DNA from: Schauerella fraxinea
Lineage (GTDB): Bacteria; Pseudomonadota; Gammaproteobacteria; Burkholderiales; Burkholderiaceae_B
NCBI GenBank assembly: GCA_030849965.1
Contig: JAVDKL010000001.1
Location: 3,358,688-3,422,687, forward strand
Reading direction: 5' to 3'
DNA: 64,000 nt
The notes under the pieces are model-generated. The model worked only from the letters and a program-made list of their open reading frames with translations, was not told the origin of the DNA and did not search any database. Every line of letters starts with the position of its first letter. The first letter of the stretch is position 1. Position numbers and translations under genes: made by a program. Below, piece by piece: positions 17,393 through 25,900 of the stretch.

Positions 17393-18004
17393 TCAATTTT
17401 CTGGTTGCCGCAGCGTGGCGGTCGGCCGGTCTGAAAAATGTTGCGTCACCCACTGCTCACAGACTTCCCATAGTGCCGGTGCGCCGCGTTTGATGGCCGG
17501 GCCATAGCGCGACAAAACCTGGTCCATCGAAACATCATTCTGGTTCCACGTGCCGCCGTCTGTGAATACGTTGATCAGCAGGGGCTGAAACCGGTCGAGT
17601 GCTTTCGCGAACGTCGCGTCATCTGATTCTGCGCGCTCAAATTCTTGCCAGAGGCTCAGAAATTCAGTGCCCTGCTGTTGTGGCAGAAGCCCGAATATCC
17701 GCGCAGCGGCGCGGGCTTCCTCTTCGGCTTGCACATCAGCGGATGACCCGCCGTGAATGGGGTAGTCCCCAACGTCGATCTCTACGATATCGTGCAAGAG
17801 AAGCATCTTGATCACGCGATGGACGTCTACCGTGCCGCTCGCATAGTCGTTGAGCACCATCGCATACACGCTTAAGTGCCACGAATGTTCGGCGGAATTT
17901 TCCTTCCGGCTTTTATCGAGAAGCGGAGACTGTCGGACAACGTTCTTGAGGCGGTCGATCTCTCTCAAGAAACTCAGCTGATGTAGCAAGGGGGTCAACG
18001 GCAT
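17393..18004 (-). CDS. HD domain phosphohydrolase (YfbR/HDDC2-like)
   Basis: A protein of 203 residues from ATG 18004; ATG codons at 18040 and 18094 are in frame and could add up to 30 residues. The HD ligands are visible: Ser-Ala-Glu-His-Ser-Trp-His, Leu-Leu-Leu-His-Asp-Ile-Val-Glu and Asp-Val-Gly-Asp-Tyr, the pattern of YfbR and HDDC2, metal-dependent 5'-deoxynucleotidases. It probably removes phosphate from nucleoside monophosphates in the cytosol. The next gene starts 11 nt downstream. Confidence 0.8.
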   Translation of the reverse strand: MPLTPLLHQLSFLREIDRLKNVVRQSPLLDKSRKENSAEHSWHLSVYAMVLNDYASGTVDVHRVIKMLLLHDIVEIDVGDYPIHGGSSADVQAEEEARAAARIFGLLPQQQGTEFLSLWQEFERAESDDATFAKALDRFQPLLINVFTDGGTWNQNDVSMDQVLSRYGPAIKRGAPALWEVCEQWVTQHFSDRPTATLRQPEN

Positions 18005-18171
18005 ATTCTTCACATCGGGAATGACAGGGCGCTGGGCCATTCTAATGCTGCTCGCCGTCACCACGCCCTTGCTCGGATGCGCATTGAATGCCATGTCGTG
18101 CCGTATCTACTGACGGTCAAAATGACCGGATGACTGGATATCGGATAACGACGTGCTTAGTTTCTACATCC

Positions 18172-18198
18172 GATGGTCACCACAATCAGGTCACCATC
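18172..18198. repeat. Imperfect inverted repeat downstream of the module B LysR gene
   Basis: GATGGTCACC and GGTCACCATC flank a 7-nt spacer (two mismatches). It lies between the LysR stop at 18246 and the HD gene. It could be a weak transcription terminator but has no T tract. Confidence 0.3.
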
Positions 18199-18245
18199 GA
18201 CCGATCCACCAAGGACGGATTCTCCATTGATCAACTCGCCATCAA

Positions 18246-19169
18246 TCAATACAGCACGCTGCACCCTTTCCACACCCCTGTCGTCACCAGCCGCTTGATC
18301 TCATCCTTGCACAGCGCAATCACGCGTTCCACAGCAACCGTGAGAGGCATGCTGGCACTTGCGCACAGCACGAGCTCCCGCGCTGGCCCCAGATCCAGCG
18401 CATGTGCGGCAATGTTGCCGTTAACGATATCCGGGCCGGCGGCCGAGTAGGGCAGGATGGTGGCCGCCATGCCCTCGCGTACGGCGGCAATCAGGATTGC
18501 CGATGAGCTGGCCTGCGCAAACAGGTTGCACACCAGGCGCGATGAAAGGAACGCATGATCCACCCGCGCGCGCAGCGTATTGGGCAAGCTGGGCAAGATG
18601 AGCGGCACATGATGAAAATCAGGAATCGACAGTCGGCCATTCGGCAGTTTCACGTCGGCATGGGTGAGCAGGAAAAGGTCTTCAAGCAACAGCGGTGTGC
18701 AGAGCAATCCCTGCACGGATTGCTGGTCGGGCGATAACGAAAAATCGATGCGGCCTTGCTGCACGAGTTTGGTGAGGTCCGCACTGGGTGTGTCGACGAT
18801 TTCCAGCACGACAGACGGCAGCGTGTCCTTCACCTTCTGCATCAGCGGCAATGACAGGATGCGCGCCGTGCTCGACGCCAGGCCGATGGAGACGGTGCCG
18901 GTGACATGATCGGCCGTCCGCGCCAGGAGGCTGCGCGTGGTATCGACTTGCCGGAGGATGGTTTGCGCGTGTCTATAGAGCAGCATGCCTTCGGCGGTGG
19001 GTTCGACCCCTTTGACGCCGCGCACCAGTAGCGACACCCCGAGTGTTTCTTCCAATAGCGCCATTTGCTGGCTGAGCGCAGGCTGGGCCACATGTAGGCT
19101 TTCGGCCGCGCGCGTCATGTTGCGCAATTCGATAATCCGCACGAAGTACTTGAGCTGACGCAGGTTCAT
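18246..19169 (-). CDS. LysR family regulator, module B
   Basis: A protein of 307 residues. It begins Met-Asn-Leu-Arg-Gln-Leu-Lys-Tyr-Phe-Val-Arg-Ile and has the helix-turn-helix Met-Thr-Arg-Ala-Ala-Glu-Ser-Leu-His-Val-Ala-Gln-Pro-Ala-Leu-Ser, close to the Nac/Cbl type, then the effector domain. It is divergent from the CoA transferase operon at 19266. A perfect LysR-type box lies 5 bp before its start codon (19174-19188), so self-repression is likely. Confidence 0.9.
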   Translation of the reverse strand: MNLRQLKYFVRIIELRNMTRAAESLHVAQPALSQQMALLEETLGVSLLVRGVKGVEPTAEGMLLYRHAQTILRQVDTTRSLLARTADHVTGTVSIGLASSTARILSLPLMQKVKDTLPSVVLEIVDTPSADLTKLVQQGRIDFSLSPDQQSVQGLLCTPLLLEDLFLLTHADVKLPNGRLSIPDFHHVPLILPSLPNTLRARVDHAFLSSRLVCNLFAQASSSAILIAAVREGMAATILPYSAAGPDIVNGNIAAHALDLGPARELVLCASASMPLTVAVERVIALCKDEIKRLVTTGVWKGCSVLY

Positions 19170-19173
19170 GGCA

Positions 19174-19188
19174 ATAAGATTTTCTTAT
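19174..19188. promoter_or_regulatory. LysR-type box ATAAGA-TTT-TCTTAT
   Basis: A perfect 15-bp palindrome with the T-N11-A core of LysR operators. It lies in the 96-bp gap between the divergent LysR and CoA transferase genes and covers the place where the LysR ribosome binding site would be. Confidence 0.6.
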
Positions 19189-19265
19189 GGGTCGATCGGT
19201 AATGCGTATTTTTATGTCTCGGAGGGTCTGCCTAGAATGGGTTGCATACCGAGGAGACAAAAAAG

Positions 19266-20483
19266 ATGAGCTTGCCGCTTGCCGGATTGAAAGTGCTGGA
19301 TCTAACGCGTGCGCTTTCGGGGCCCTTCAGCACCATGACGCTGGGCGACTTGGGTGCCGAAGTCGTGAAGGTCGAACCCATGCCGGAAGGCGAAATGGTG
19401 CGGCAGTGGGGACCTTTCGATGAAGATATAAGTGTTTATTATCTTAGCGCCAACCGCAATAAAAAAGGGATCGGCATCGATTTCCGTCAGCCTGAAGGGC
19501 TTGCGCTATTGCGCCGGATGGCGCTGGATTGCGACATCGTGGTCGAGAACTTCAAGGTGGGTGCGATGGAGAGCATGGGGTTGGGCTACGCCGAGCTGGC
19601 CGCGGAAAATCCCAAGCTGATCATGGCGTCGATCTCGGGATTCGGCAGCCGCGGCCCGGCGAAGGAGTGGGCGGGCTTCGATCAGATCGCGCAAGGTTAT
19701 TCGGGTTTCATGAGTCTCACCGGCACACCGGAGTCCGGTCCCACGCGGGTGGGCACGGCAATCGGCGATCTGACGGCGGGGATGTGGCTGGTCATCGGCA
19801 TTTTGTCGGCCGTGGTGCAGCGCCATCAAACCGGTGTGGGCCAGCACGTGGAAACGTCTTTATTGGCCGGGCTGATTGCGTTGCTCAGCGTGCAGGGTCA
19901 GCGCTATTTGAGCGTGGGTGAAATTCCACAGCCGGTGGGTAATGTGCACCCGGTGATCGCGCCGTATGGCACGTTCGATACGGCAGACGGCCCACTGAAT
20001 CTGGCACCTGCCACGCAGGCAATGTGGACGCGGTTGTGCGGCATCCTAGAGTTGTCGCATTTGACGTCGGATCCGCGCTTCGTGACGAACGCCGAGCGGA
20101 TGCAGCATCGCCATGCGTTGAAGCTGGAATTGGAAGTAGCGCTCAAGCGCAAGACGCGCATGGAATGGACGCCGATCATGATCGAGAACGGAATTCCGGC
20201 CGGCCCCATCAATAATCTTGCCGATGTGTTTGCGGACCCCCAGGTGCAAGCATGCGGATTGGTGCAGACCTTGCAGCATCCGATCCTGGGCGCGCTCAAG
20301 CAGGTTGGATTGCCGCTGGATCTTGCCGGCAAAGAAGCGGGTGAAGCGCAGCAGGCGCCACCGGTGTTCGGCCAGCATACCCGCGAGGTGCTTGAAAGCT
20401 TCGGTGTAAATGCCGAAGAGATCGATCGGCTAATGGCGCAGCGGGTGTTGTTCCAATCTGGTGAAGCGGTGGTGGCGTCATGA
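19266..20483 (+). CDS. CaiB/BaiF family CoA transferase, module B
   Basis: Start at ATG 19266 with GAGGAG 8 nt upstream; the eight codons before it are ruled out by this site. 405 residues with Leu-Ala-Gly-Leu-Lys-Val-Leu-Asp-Leu-Thr-Arg-Ala-Leu-Ser-Gly-Pro, Gly-Ala-Glu-Val-Val-Lys-Val-Glu-Pro and Asp168 (Ala-Ile-Gly-Asp-Leu) at the catalytic position. It acts on a carboxylic acid and is followed by a crotonase gene with an ATGA overlap. It is related to the module A transferase but clearly diverged, for example in residues 38-55. Confidence 0.92.
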   Translation: MSLPLAGLKVLDLTRALSGPFSTMTLGDLGAEVVKVEPMPEGEMVRQWGPFDEDISVYYLSANRNKKGIGIDFRQPEGLALLRRMALDCDIVVENFKVGAMESMGLGYAELAAENPKLIMASISGFGSRGPAKEWAGFDQIAQGYSGFMSLTGTPESGPTRVGTAIGDLTAGMWLVIGILSAVVQRHQTGVGQHVETSLLAGLIALLSVQGQRYLSVGEIPQPVGNVHPVIAPYGTFDTADGPLNLAPATQAMWTRLCGILELSHLTSDPRFVTNAERMQHRHALKLELEVALKRKTRMEWTPIMIENGIPAGPINNLADVFADPQVQACGLVQTLQHPILGALKQVGLPLDLAGKEAGEAQQAPPVFGQHTREVLESFGVNAEEIDRLMAQRVLFQSGEAVVAS

Positions 20484-21283
20484 GTGCATCCACGAGCACG
20501 CAAACCGATACGCCTATCGGCTCATCAAACGACGCGCCGCAACTCACCGTCAATGGCCGTGTTGCCACGATCGCTTTACGCAAACCCGCCTACGCCAACC
20601 GGCTTAGCCCGCAGGATCTTAATGTGTTGCGGGCGCATCTCGAAACGGTCAACGCCGATACCCGCATTCTGGTGCTGCGCTTCGTCTCCGAAGGAAAATA
20701 CTTTTGCAGCGGTTACGACATCTCGTCGTTGGCCGCAGAGAGTGCGCCCAGTTCACTTTATTTTGGCGAGACCATCGATCTGATCGAGGCAGCTCGGCCT
20801 GTCACGATCGCAGCCATTCAAGGCGGCGTGTATGGCGGGGGTACCGATCTTTGCCTCGCGTGCGATTTTCGCGTGGGTACGCCACAGGCCGATATGTTTA
20901 TGCCGGCAACGCGATTAGGCCTGCATTTTTATCCAGGCGGCATGGTGCGTTATGTGACGCGGCTCGGTTTGAATGCGGCCAAGCGTCTGTTTTTAACCGC
21001 TGAGAAAATCGGTGCAGACGAGATGCTGCGTATCGGCATGCTGACCGAAATGGTTGAAGCCGATCAACTGGATGCACGCGTTCAGGCGCTCACCGCACAG
21101 TTGGCGGACATGGCGCCGATCGCATTAGTGGGCGTCAAGCGTCAACTGAATCTGATCGCGCGCGGGATCGTCGACGTTGCGGAGATCGAAGCATCGGTGC
21201 GGCAGTCGGAGCGCTCGCAAGACATGGTGGAAGGCGCGCGCGCCTGGAAGGAGAAGCGAAAACCCGACTTTACGGGGCAATAG
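20480..21283 (+). CDS. Enoyl-CoA hydratase/isomerase family protein (crotonase), module B
   Basis: ATG 20480 overlaps the stop codon of the CoA transferase. 267 residues, crotonase fold: Tyr-Phe-Cys-Ser-Gly-Tyr-Asp-Ile and Gly-Gly-Val-Tyr-Gly-Gly-Gly-Thr-Asp-Leu-Cys-Leu-Ala-Cys-Asp. At the two hydratase glutamate positions there are Asp (Gly-Thr-Asp-Leu) and a non-acidic residue (Met-Pro-Ala-Thr-Arg-Leu), so it is unlikely to be a standard hydratase; an isomerase, decarboxylase or thioesterase role is possible. It works with the CoA transferase and the Bug receptor of the same operon. Confidence 0.87.
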   Translation: MSASTSTQTDTPIGSSNDAPQLTVNGRVATIALRKPAYANRLSPQDLNVLRAHLETVNADTRILVLRFVSEGKYFCSGYDISSLAAESAPSSLYFGETIDLIEAARPVTIAAIQGGVYGGGTDLCLACDFRVGTPQADMFMPATRLGLHFYPGGMVRYVTRLGLNAAKRLFLTAEKIGADEMLRIGMLTEMVEADQLDARVQALTAQLADMAPIALVGVKRQLNLIARGIVDVAEIEASVRQSERSQDMVEGARAWKEKRKPDFTGQ

Positions 21284-21291
21284 CAGCGCAA

Positions 21292-21309
21292 CCGTCAACG
21301 TATTGACGG
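21292..21309 (+). other. Intercistronic stem-loop before the Bug gene
   Basis: A perfect 7-bp stem CCGTCAA / TTGACGG with a 4-nt loop, 9 nt after the crotonase stop and just before the Bug ribosome binding site. There is no T tract, so it is more likely an mRNA processing or stability element than a terminator. Confidence 0.4.
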
Positions 21310-21333
21310 CATAAAAAACGAGGAGACAACAAC

Positions 21334-22311
21334 ATGCATATTCACAATGCAATAAGCGCCACAGCCATCGTGCTGATCGGCGCGCTCGCAGGCGCGAGCA
21401 CGGCAGTACATGCAGCAGCACCTTATCCGGCCAAGGCGATCACGTTGGTGATCGGCTTCCCTCCCGGCGGCGGGGCCGACCAAGTGGGTCGGGTGTATGC
21501 CAACAGCCTTTCAAAAGTGTTGGGTCAGCCGGTGGTGGTGGAGAATCGTCCCGGTGCAGGATCGACGATCGGCGCCAGCTATGCGGCGCGCGCCACGCCG
21601 GATGGCTACACCATCTATCTCGGCAATTCCAGCGTGATGGGTAGCGATGGCGCGCTCTACAAGGTGGATTACACCCCGGCCGATTTCATTCCCGTCGCGC
21701 AACTCACCACCGGCCCGCTGGTGTTGATCGCCAATGCCGGCTCGGGTTTGAAGAGCGTAAAAGATGTGCTGGAGCGCGCGCGCAGCCAACCTGGAAAGCT
21801 GAATGTGGCGTCTTCCGGTAACGGCGTGGTCACGCACTTTGCCGCAGTGGAGTTCATGCAATTGACGGGCGCCAAGCTCATGCATATTCCATTCAAGGGC
21901 GGTGCTGCGGCCACGCAGTCAGTGGCGGCAGGCGACACCGATATTTCGTTTGCCACGGCGCCGTCGGCCCGCACGGCAATCGATACGGGCAAAGCGATCG
22001 GGCTGGCGGTGACGTCGGGCAAGCCTTCGCCCTTGTTGCCTTATCCACCCATCGCCGAGACGGTACCGGGCTATGACCTGTCGAACTGGTGGGGCATCTT
22101 TGCGCCGAAGGGCACGCCGCAGCCGGTCGTACAGAAATTGTTCGAGGCCACCAATGAAGCGTTGAAGCAGCCCGGCGTGCAGCAAGGGATGGAGACGGGA
22201 TACGAGCAGGTGACCCCGTCCACATCGCAAGCTGCGTTCGCTACCTTCGCGCGTGAGGAAGGCGACAAAGGGTTGCGGTTGGCGAAGCAGAGCGAATCGA
22301 CGGCCAATTGA
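21334..22311 (+). CDS. Bug family tripartite tricarboxylate transporter receptor, module B
   Basis: A protein of 325 residues with a GAGGAG-type site before ATG 21334 and a Sec signal peptide cleaved near Val-His-Ala-Ala. Bug motifs: Ile-Thr-Leu-Val-Ile-Gly-Phe-Pro-Pro-Gly-Gly-Gly-Ala-Asp and Pro-Val-Val-Val-Glu-Asn-Arg-Pro-Gly-Ala-Gly-Ser. It is a periplasmic receptor for an organic acid, third in the operon after the CoA transferase and crotonase. No TctA/TctB genes are adjacent, so it must share a membrane part encoded elsewhere. Confidence 0.92.
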   Translation: MHIHNAISATAIVLIGALAGASTAVHAAAPYPAKAITLVIGFPPGGGADQVGRVYANSLSKVLGQPVVVENRPGAGSTIGASYAARATPDGYTIYLGNSSVMGSDGALYKVDYTPADFIPVAQLTTGPLVLIANAGSGLKSVKDVLERARSQPGKLNVASSGNGVVTHFAAVEFMQLTGAKLMHIPFKGGAAATQSVAAGDTDISFATAPSARTAIDTGKAIGLAVTSGKPSPLLPYPPIAETVPGYDLSNWWGIFAPKGTPQPVVQKLFEATNEALKQPGVQQGMETGYEQVTPSTSQAAFATFAREEGDKGLRLAKQSESTAN

Positions 22312-22375
22312 GGCACGGCGCGACGTACCGGTGCATGCGTGTTTCAGGCTTGCACCGACATCGCCGCCATGCCGA

Positions 22376-23662
22376 TCAAACGCGGGGGCAGGTCGCGCCC
22401 CGCGTCAACGCATTCAACGCGTCGTCGCTCATCTCCAGGCTCACGGCAGCCATGGCGCAGGTCACCGCCAATGCACTACGCAATTCGCTTTCGCGAATGA
22501 TCTCAGGCAGGTCCTGGCGCGAAAGGATGTGCTGCACGCGGGATTGCGGTTTGTCGAAACCCGCAACCAGACGCAGCGCGGGAATGCCGTGCTTGGCGAA
22601 GTTGGCATGATCCGAGTTGGGCATGAACGGCAGCCAGTGAGACACAGGCACACCTGCTTCTTTTGCCGTGCGATCGACGATCTCGGCCAACGCCGGATAC
22701 TCGCTAATGAGCGCACACAGCGAGTCATCGCCGGCGACGGTGTCGAGATTGATGTTCAGTTTCAACGCCGCGCGCTCAGGTGGCGCCATGTCAGCAAGGT
22801 ATCGCGCCGAGCCCGCCAAGGCCCATTCCTCTGCAGTAAAGAAACAGACGCGTAATCCCGGGGTGTCCGGGCCAACGTGCGGCGCCAGAATGCGCGCCGC
22901 GGCGAGAGCTACAGCGACGCCGGTGGCATTGTCCAGTGCACTGGTGCCAAGATCATGTCCATCCAGATGCGCGCTGATGACGATACGGCTGTCGCGGCCG
23001 CCCGGCAGATCGAGGATGCCGACCGGCGCCATCGAGTCGCGCCGTTCTTCACCCAATATCGTCAGCCGCACCTGCGCATTGGGCTGTGCCGAAAGTGCCA
23101 ACGCCCCTTCCTGATCGATGTATGCGGCTGGAATGCCGGCGCCGTCGCGGGGACGGCCCGATGAACCCGAAAGCGGGCCCGCACCAGGGATGGCATTGGC
23201 GATCAAGAAGGCCGCGGCGCCATACTTCACCGCCAAATCGTATTTGCGGCGACGATGCATATGCGTTTGAGCGAAGGGATACTCGTGCCGCACCAGCACG
23301 ATCTTTCCTCGCACTGCGTCGCCGGCCCGCTCGAAGTCTTCCGAACGGCCCGCACCCAGGTCGAGGATCGTGCCTTCGAGTCCTGCGTCATTCGTCGACG
23401 CGGATCGCAACAACGGCACACAGTCCAATTCGACCGGTGCGTTACCCAATAGCGTCAACGTCGCGGCAACCGAGCGCCAGCCATCGTAGGGCACGGACAT
23501 CACGCGCACATCTGGCCCGATCTCGCGCAGACGTCCCACTACCCATTCCATTGCCGCCACATCCTGGCCGCTGCCGGACAGGCGCCCGCCGAACGCGCAG
23601 ATCTTCTGAAAATCGCTCATCAAGGCCGCATCGTCGGCGGCCGCTTGTTGCCATGGTGTCAT
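22376..23662 (-). CDS. M28 family metallopeptidase with PA insert
   Basis: Start at ATG 23662 with GGAGAC 5 nt upstream; 428 residues without a signal peptide, so probably cytosolic. A PA-like domain (about residues 95-205) precedes the M28 catalytic core. Zinc ligands and catalytic acids are visible: Ser-Ala-His-Leu-Asp-Gly-His-Asp, Leu-Asp-Asn-Ala-Thr-Gly, Phe-Thr-Ala-Glu-Glu-Trp-Ala, Asn-Leu-Asp-Thr-Val and Asn-Ser-Asp-His-Ala-Asn. The family includes aminopeptidases and amide hydrolases. It follows a Bug receptor and a LysR gene on the same strand, so it may cleave the imported compound (an N-acyl or peptide-like substrate, inferred). Confidence 0.85.
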   Translation of the reverse strand: MTPWQQAAADDAALMSDFQKICAFGGRLSGSGQDVAAMEWVVGRLREIGPDVRVMSVPYDGWRSVAATLTLLGNAPVELDCVPLLRSASTNDAGLEGTILDLGAGRSEDFERAGDAVRGKIVLVRHEYPFAQTHMHRRRKYDLAVKYGAAAFLIANAIPGAGPLSGSSGRPRDGAGIPAAYIDQEGALALSAQPNAQVRLTILGEERRDSMAPVGILDLPGGRDSRIVISAHLDGHDLGTSALDNATGVAVALAAARILAPHVGPDTPGLRVCFFTAEEWALAGSARYLADMAPPERAALKLNINLDTVAGDDSLCALISEYPALAEIVDRTAKEAGVPVSHWLPFMPNSDHANFAKHGIPALRLVAGFDKPQSRVQHILSRQDLPEIIRESELRSALAVTCAMAAVSLEMSDDALNALTRGATCPRV

Positions 23663-23719
23663 CGATGTCTCCAGCTTGTGCGCTGCGCGCACCCGTCGCA
23701 GCGCGGGTTGCGACAGGTG

Positions 23720-24697
23720 TTATTCGAATGTGATATTGCCGCGTTGCACGACTTCGGCCCAGCGTGCGAAGTCCTGATCCAGCAGCGTCTGCAAGGCCGC
23801 TGCGCTGGTGTCGGGCGGCAGGCTCATGCCCACGCTGGACAGGCGCTGTTTGACGGGTTCGGACTGCATGACTTTCGTCATGGCAGCGCTGATCTTGTCT
23901 TGCACCGCTTTGGGGGTGCCTGCGGGCGCGACCAGGCCCCACCAGCTTTGCACGGTAAGGCCTGGATAGCCCAGCTCCTGGAACGTGGGAACATCCGGCG
24001 TATCGGGATGACGCGCGGGCGACGACACGGCAAGCGGCTTGATTTTCCCGCCTTGATAGAGCGCGACCGCCGTAGGCATCGTGGTGAAGCTGGTCTGGAT
24101 CTGACCGCCTGCGAGATCGTTCACCGAGGCCGACGCGCCCTTGTACGGAATATGAACCAACCGGGTCTTGGTGGTTTGCATGAAGAGTTCGGCCATCAGA
24201 TGCGTCAGCGAGCCATTGCCACCGGACCCGATCGAAATCGACGCTGGCTTGGCCGCGGCGGCTTTGATCAGGGCGTTGACATCTTGCGCCTCAAACGCCG
24301 GGTTGACGAAGAGGTACATGGGCGAGAGCCCGAGCAATGTGAGGGGGGCGAAGTCGCGGCGGGCGTCATACTTCACGCGGTCTTTGTACAGCGCAGGTAC
24401 GATCGTGAAGGGCACATCGGCCAACAAGAGCGTATAGCCGTCCGGCGCTTCGTTGGCCACATATGCCGTGCCGATCATCGAGCCTGCACCGCTGCGGTTT
24501 TCCACCACCACCGATGCACCCAACGCAGCGCTCAATTGATCGCTGATCGCACGTGCCACCACATCGGAGCTCCCGCCTGCCGCATACGGCACGACAAGTT
24601 TGATGGGCTTATCGGGATAGGCCGCAGCCACTGAACTGGCTGCGGCAAGCCCGTTGAGCAGCGCGACGGCGCCAAAGATTTTTTTCCACTTGATCAT
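23720..24697 (-). CDS. Bug family tripartite tricarboxylate transporter receptor
   Basis: A protein of 325 residues. The signal peptide starts Met-Ile-Lys-Trp-Lys-Lys-Ile-Phe and is cleaved near Val-Ala-Ala-Ala. It contains Ile-Lys-Leu-Val-Val-Pro-Tyr-Ala-Ala-Gly-Gly-Ser-Ser-Asp and Val-Val-Val-Glu-Asn-Arg-Ser-Gly-Ala-Gly-Ser. A periplasmic solute receptor, between an upstream LysR gene and a downstream M28 peptidase gene, all reading leftwards; the three probably handle one substrate. Confidence 0.92.
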   Translation of the reverse strand: MIKWKKIFGAVALLNGLAAASSVAAAYPDKPIKLVVPYAAGGSSDVVARAISDQLSAALGASVVVENRSGAGSMIGTAYVANEAPDGYTLLLADVPFTIVPALYKDRVKYDARRDFAPLTLLGLSPMYLFVNPAFEAQDVNALIKAAAAKPASISIGSGGNGSLTHLMAELFMQTTKTRLVHIPYKGASASVNDLAGGQIQTSFTTMPTAVALYQGGKIKPLAVSSPARHPDTPDVPTFQELGYPGLTVQSWWGLVAPAGTPKAVQDKISAAMTKVMQSEPVKQRLSSVGMSLPPDTSAAALQTLLDQDFARWAEVVQRGNITFE

Positions 24698-24779
24698 GAT
24701 GAGTTCGGCTCATTCGTAGATGACAGCCTTGCATTCTGAGCAAGCGGTACACACTGCGCAAAGGATGTATGTGCATGGG

Positions 24780-25703
24780 CTATTCCATTGCGGCATAGTC
24801 CCGTGTCTTGGCATCCAGTGACCGCGCCTCGTCGATCACCCAATCGCAAAAAGCCTGGCAATACGGCCCGCCCACATTGGGTCGCGGCTGCATCAGGTAA
24901 TAGCCGTAGCGGCCCTCGACGGATTCGCCGAAGGGGCGCGTCAGCTCGCCGGATTCCAGGTGTCCCAGCACCATGCTGATCGGCATGATGGCTGCGCCCA
25001 GGCCATTGAGCACGGCAGGCAGCAGGATGGAAAAGCCTTCGTATTCGGACGCCGTGGCTGCCGGCCCGCGCCAGAGCGGCACCACATCCGCCTTCCACTC
25101 ATCCCAGCCATAGCCGCGCTGGTCGCGTTTGAGCAACGGCAACCGATCCAGATCTTCGAGCGATGTGACGGGGCAACGTGCCAGGAGGGCAGGCGCGGCC
25201 ACGAGTGTCATTTCGCGTCCTAGCAGATACGACGCGCTCATTCCCGACACGTGACCGGTATGCAGCTGGATCTCGGCATCGAATCGCTCGGCACGCTCGC
25301 GGCCATGCAATAGCCGCGGGCGGATGTTGACGCGTATCTCTGGATGCGCGGCAAAGAATTTACCCAGGCGAGGCAGCAGAAAGAACTGCGCGAAAGACGG
25401 CGACACTGCAATGTTCAGCGCCACGCGCGATGCGGGGTGCGCCACCAAGGCATCCGCCTCGTCGATCAGACGTACGCCGGCGCTGACGCGTTCCAGGTAC
25501 AACGCACCGGCGTAGCTCAGCCTCAGCCCGGTAGGCAACCGCTTGAACAACGCCGTGCCCAGTCGGTCTTCCAGTGCGCCGACGTGCTTGCTGACTGCGC
25601 TTTGCGAAACGTTCAATACCTCGGCTGCACGGCTGAAGTTCAATGTTTCAGCGGCCACCAGAAATATTCGGAGCGACGATAAAGAATTGCGTGTGCCTTT
25701 CAT
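24780..25703 (-). CDS. LysR family regulator (GcvA-like)
   Basis: A protein of 307 residues with the N-terminal Leu-Ser-Ser-Leu-Arg-Ile-Phe-Leu-Val-Ala-Ala-Glu-Thr-Leu-Asn-Phe and the helix-turn-helix Ser-Arg-Ala-Ala-Glu-Val-Leu-Asn-Val-Ser-Gln-Ser-Ala-Val-Ser, the GcvA/AmpR pattern. The effector domain follows. It lies on the same strand and 82 nt upstream of the Bug gene, an arrangement that differs from the divergent layout of the other LysR genes here. Likely targets: its own operon with Bug and the M28 peptidase. Confidence 0.88.
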   Translation of the reverse strand: MKGTRNSLSSLRIFLVAAETLNFSRAAEVLNVSQSAVSKHVGALEDRLGTALFKRLPTGLRLSYAGALYLERVSAGVRLIDEADALVAHPASRVALNIAVSPSFAQFFLLPRLGKFFAAHPEIRVNIRPRLLHGRERAERFDAEIQLHTGHVSGMSASYLLGREMTLVAAPALLARCPVTSLEDLDRLPLLKRDQRGYGWDEWKADVVPLWRGPAATASEYEGFSILLPAVLNGLGAAIMPISMVLGHLESGELTRPFGESVEGRYGYYLMQPRPNVGGPYCQAFCDWVIDEARSLDAKTRDYAAME

Positions 25704-25900
25704 GGCTTTTGAAGAGAAAAGTCGAAGGAGGTCAATGGACGAGTGTAAGACCTCGCAACGCCAGGGGAAGCGCGCTATTCAGCGCACCGTAAGCCGCTGA
25801 GCCGGCTCGCGCGCATTCGACGCTAGAATTGCCGAGTGTCGGGTTTCCATGGCCACGGGGTACCAGATTCACGACGCCTCGTTTGCTTTCCAAGTCAGCC

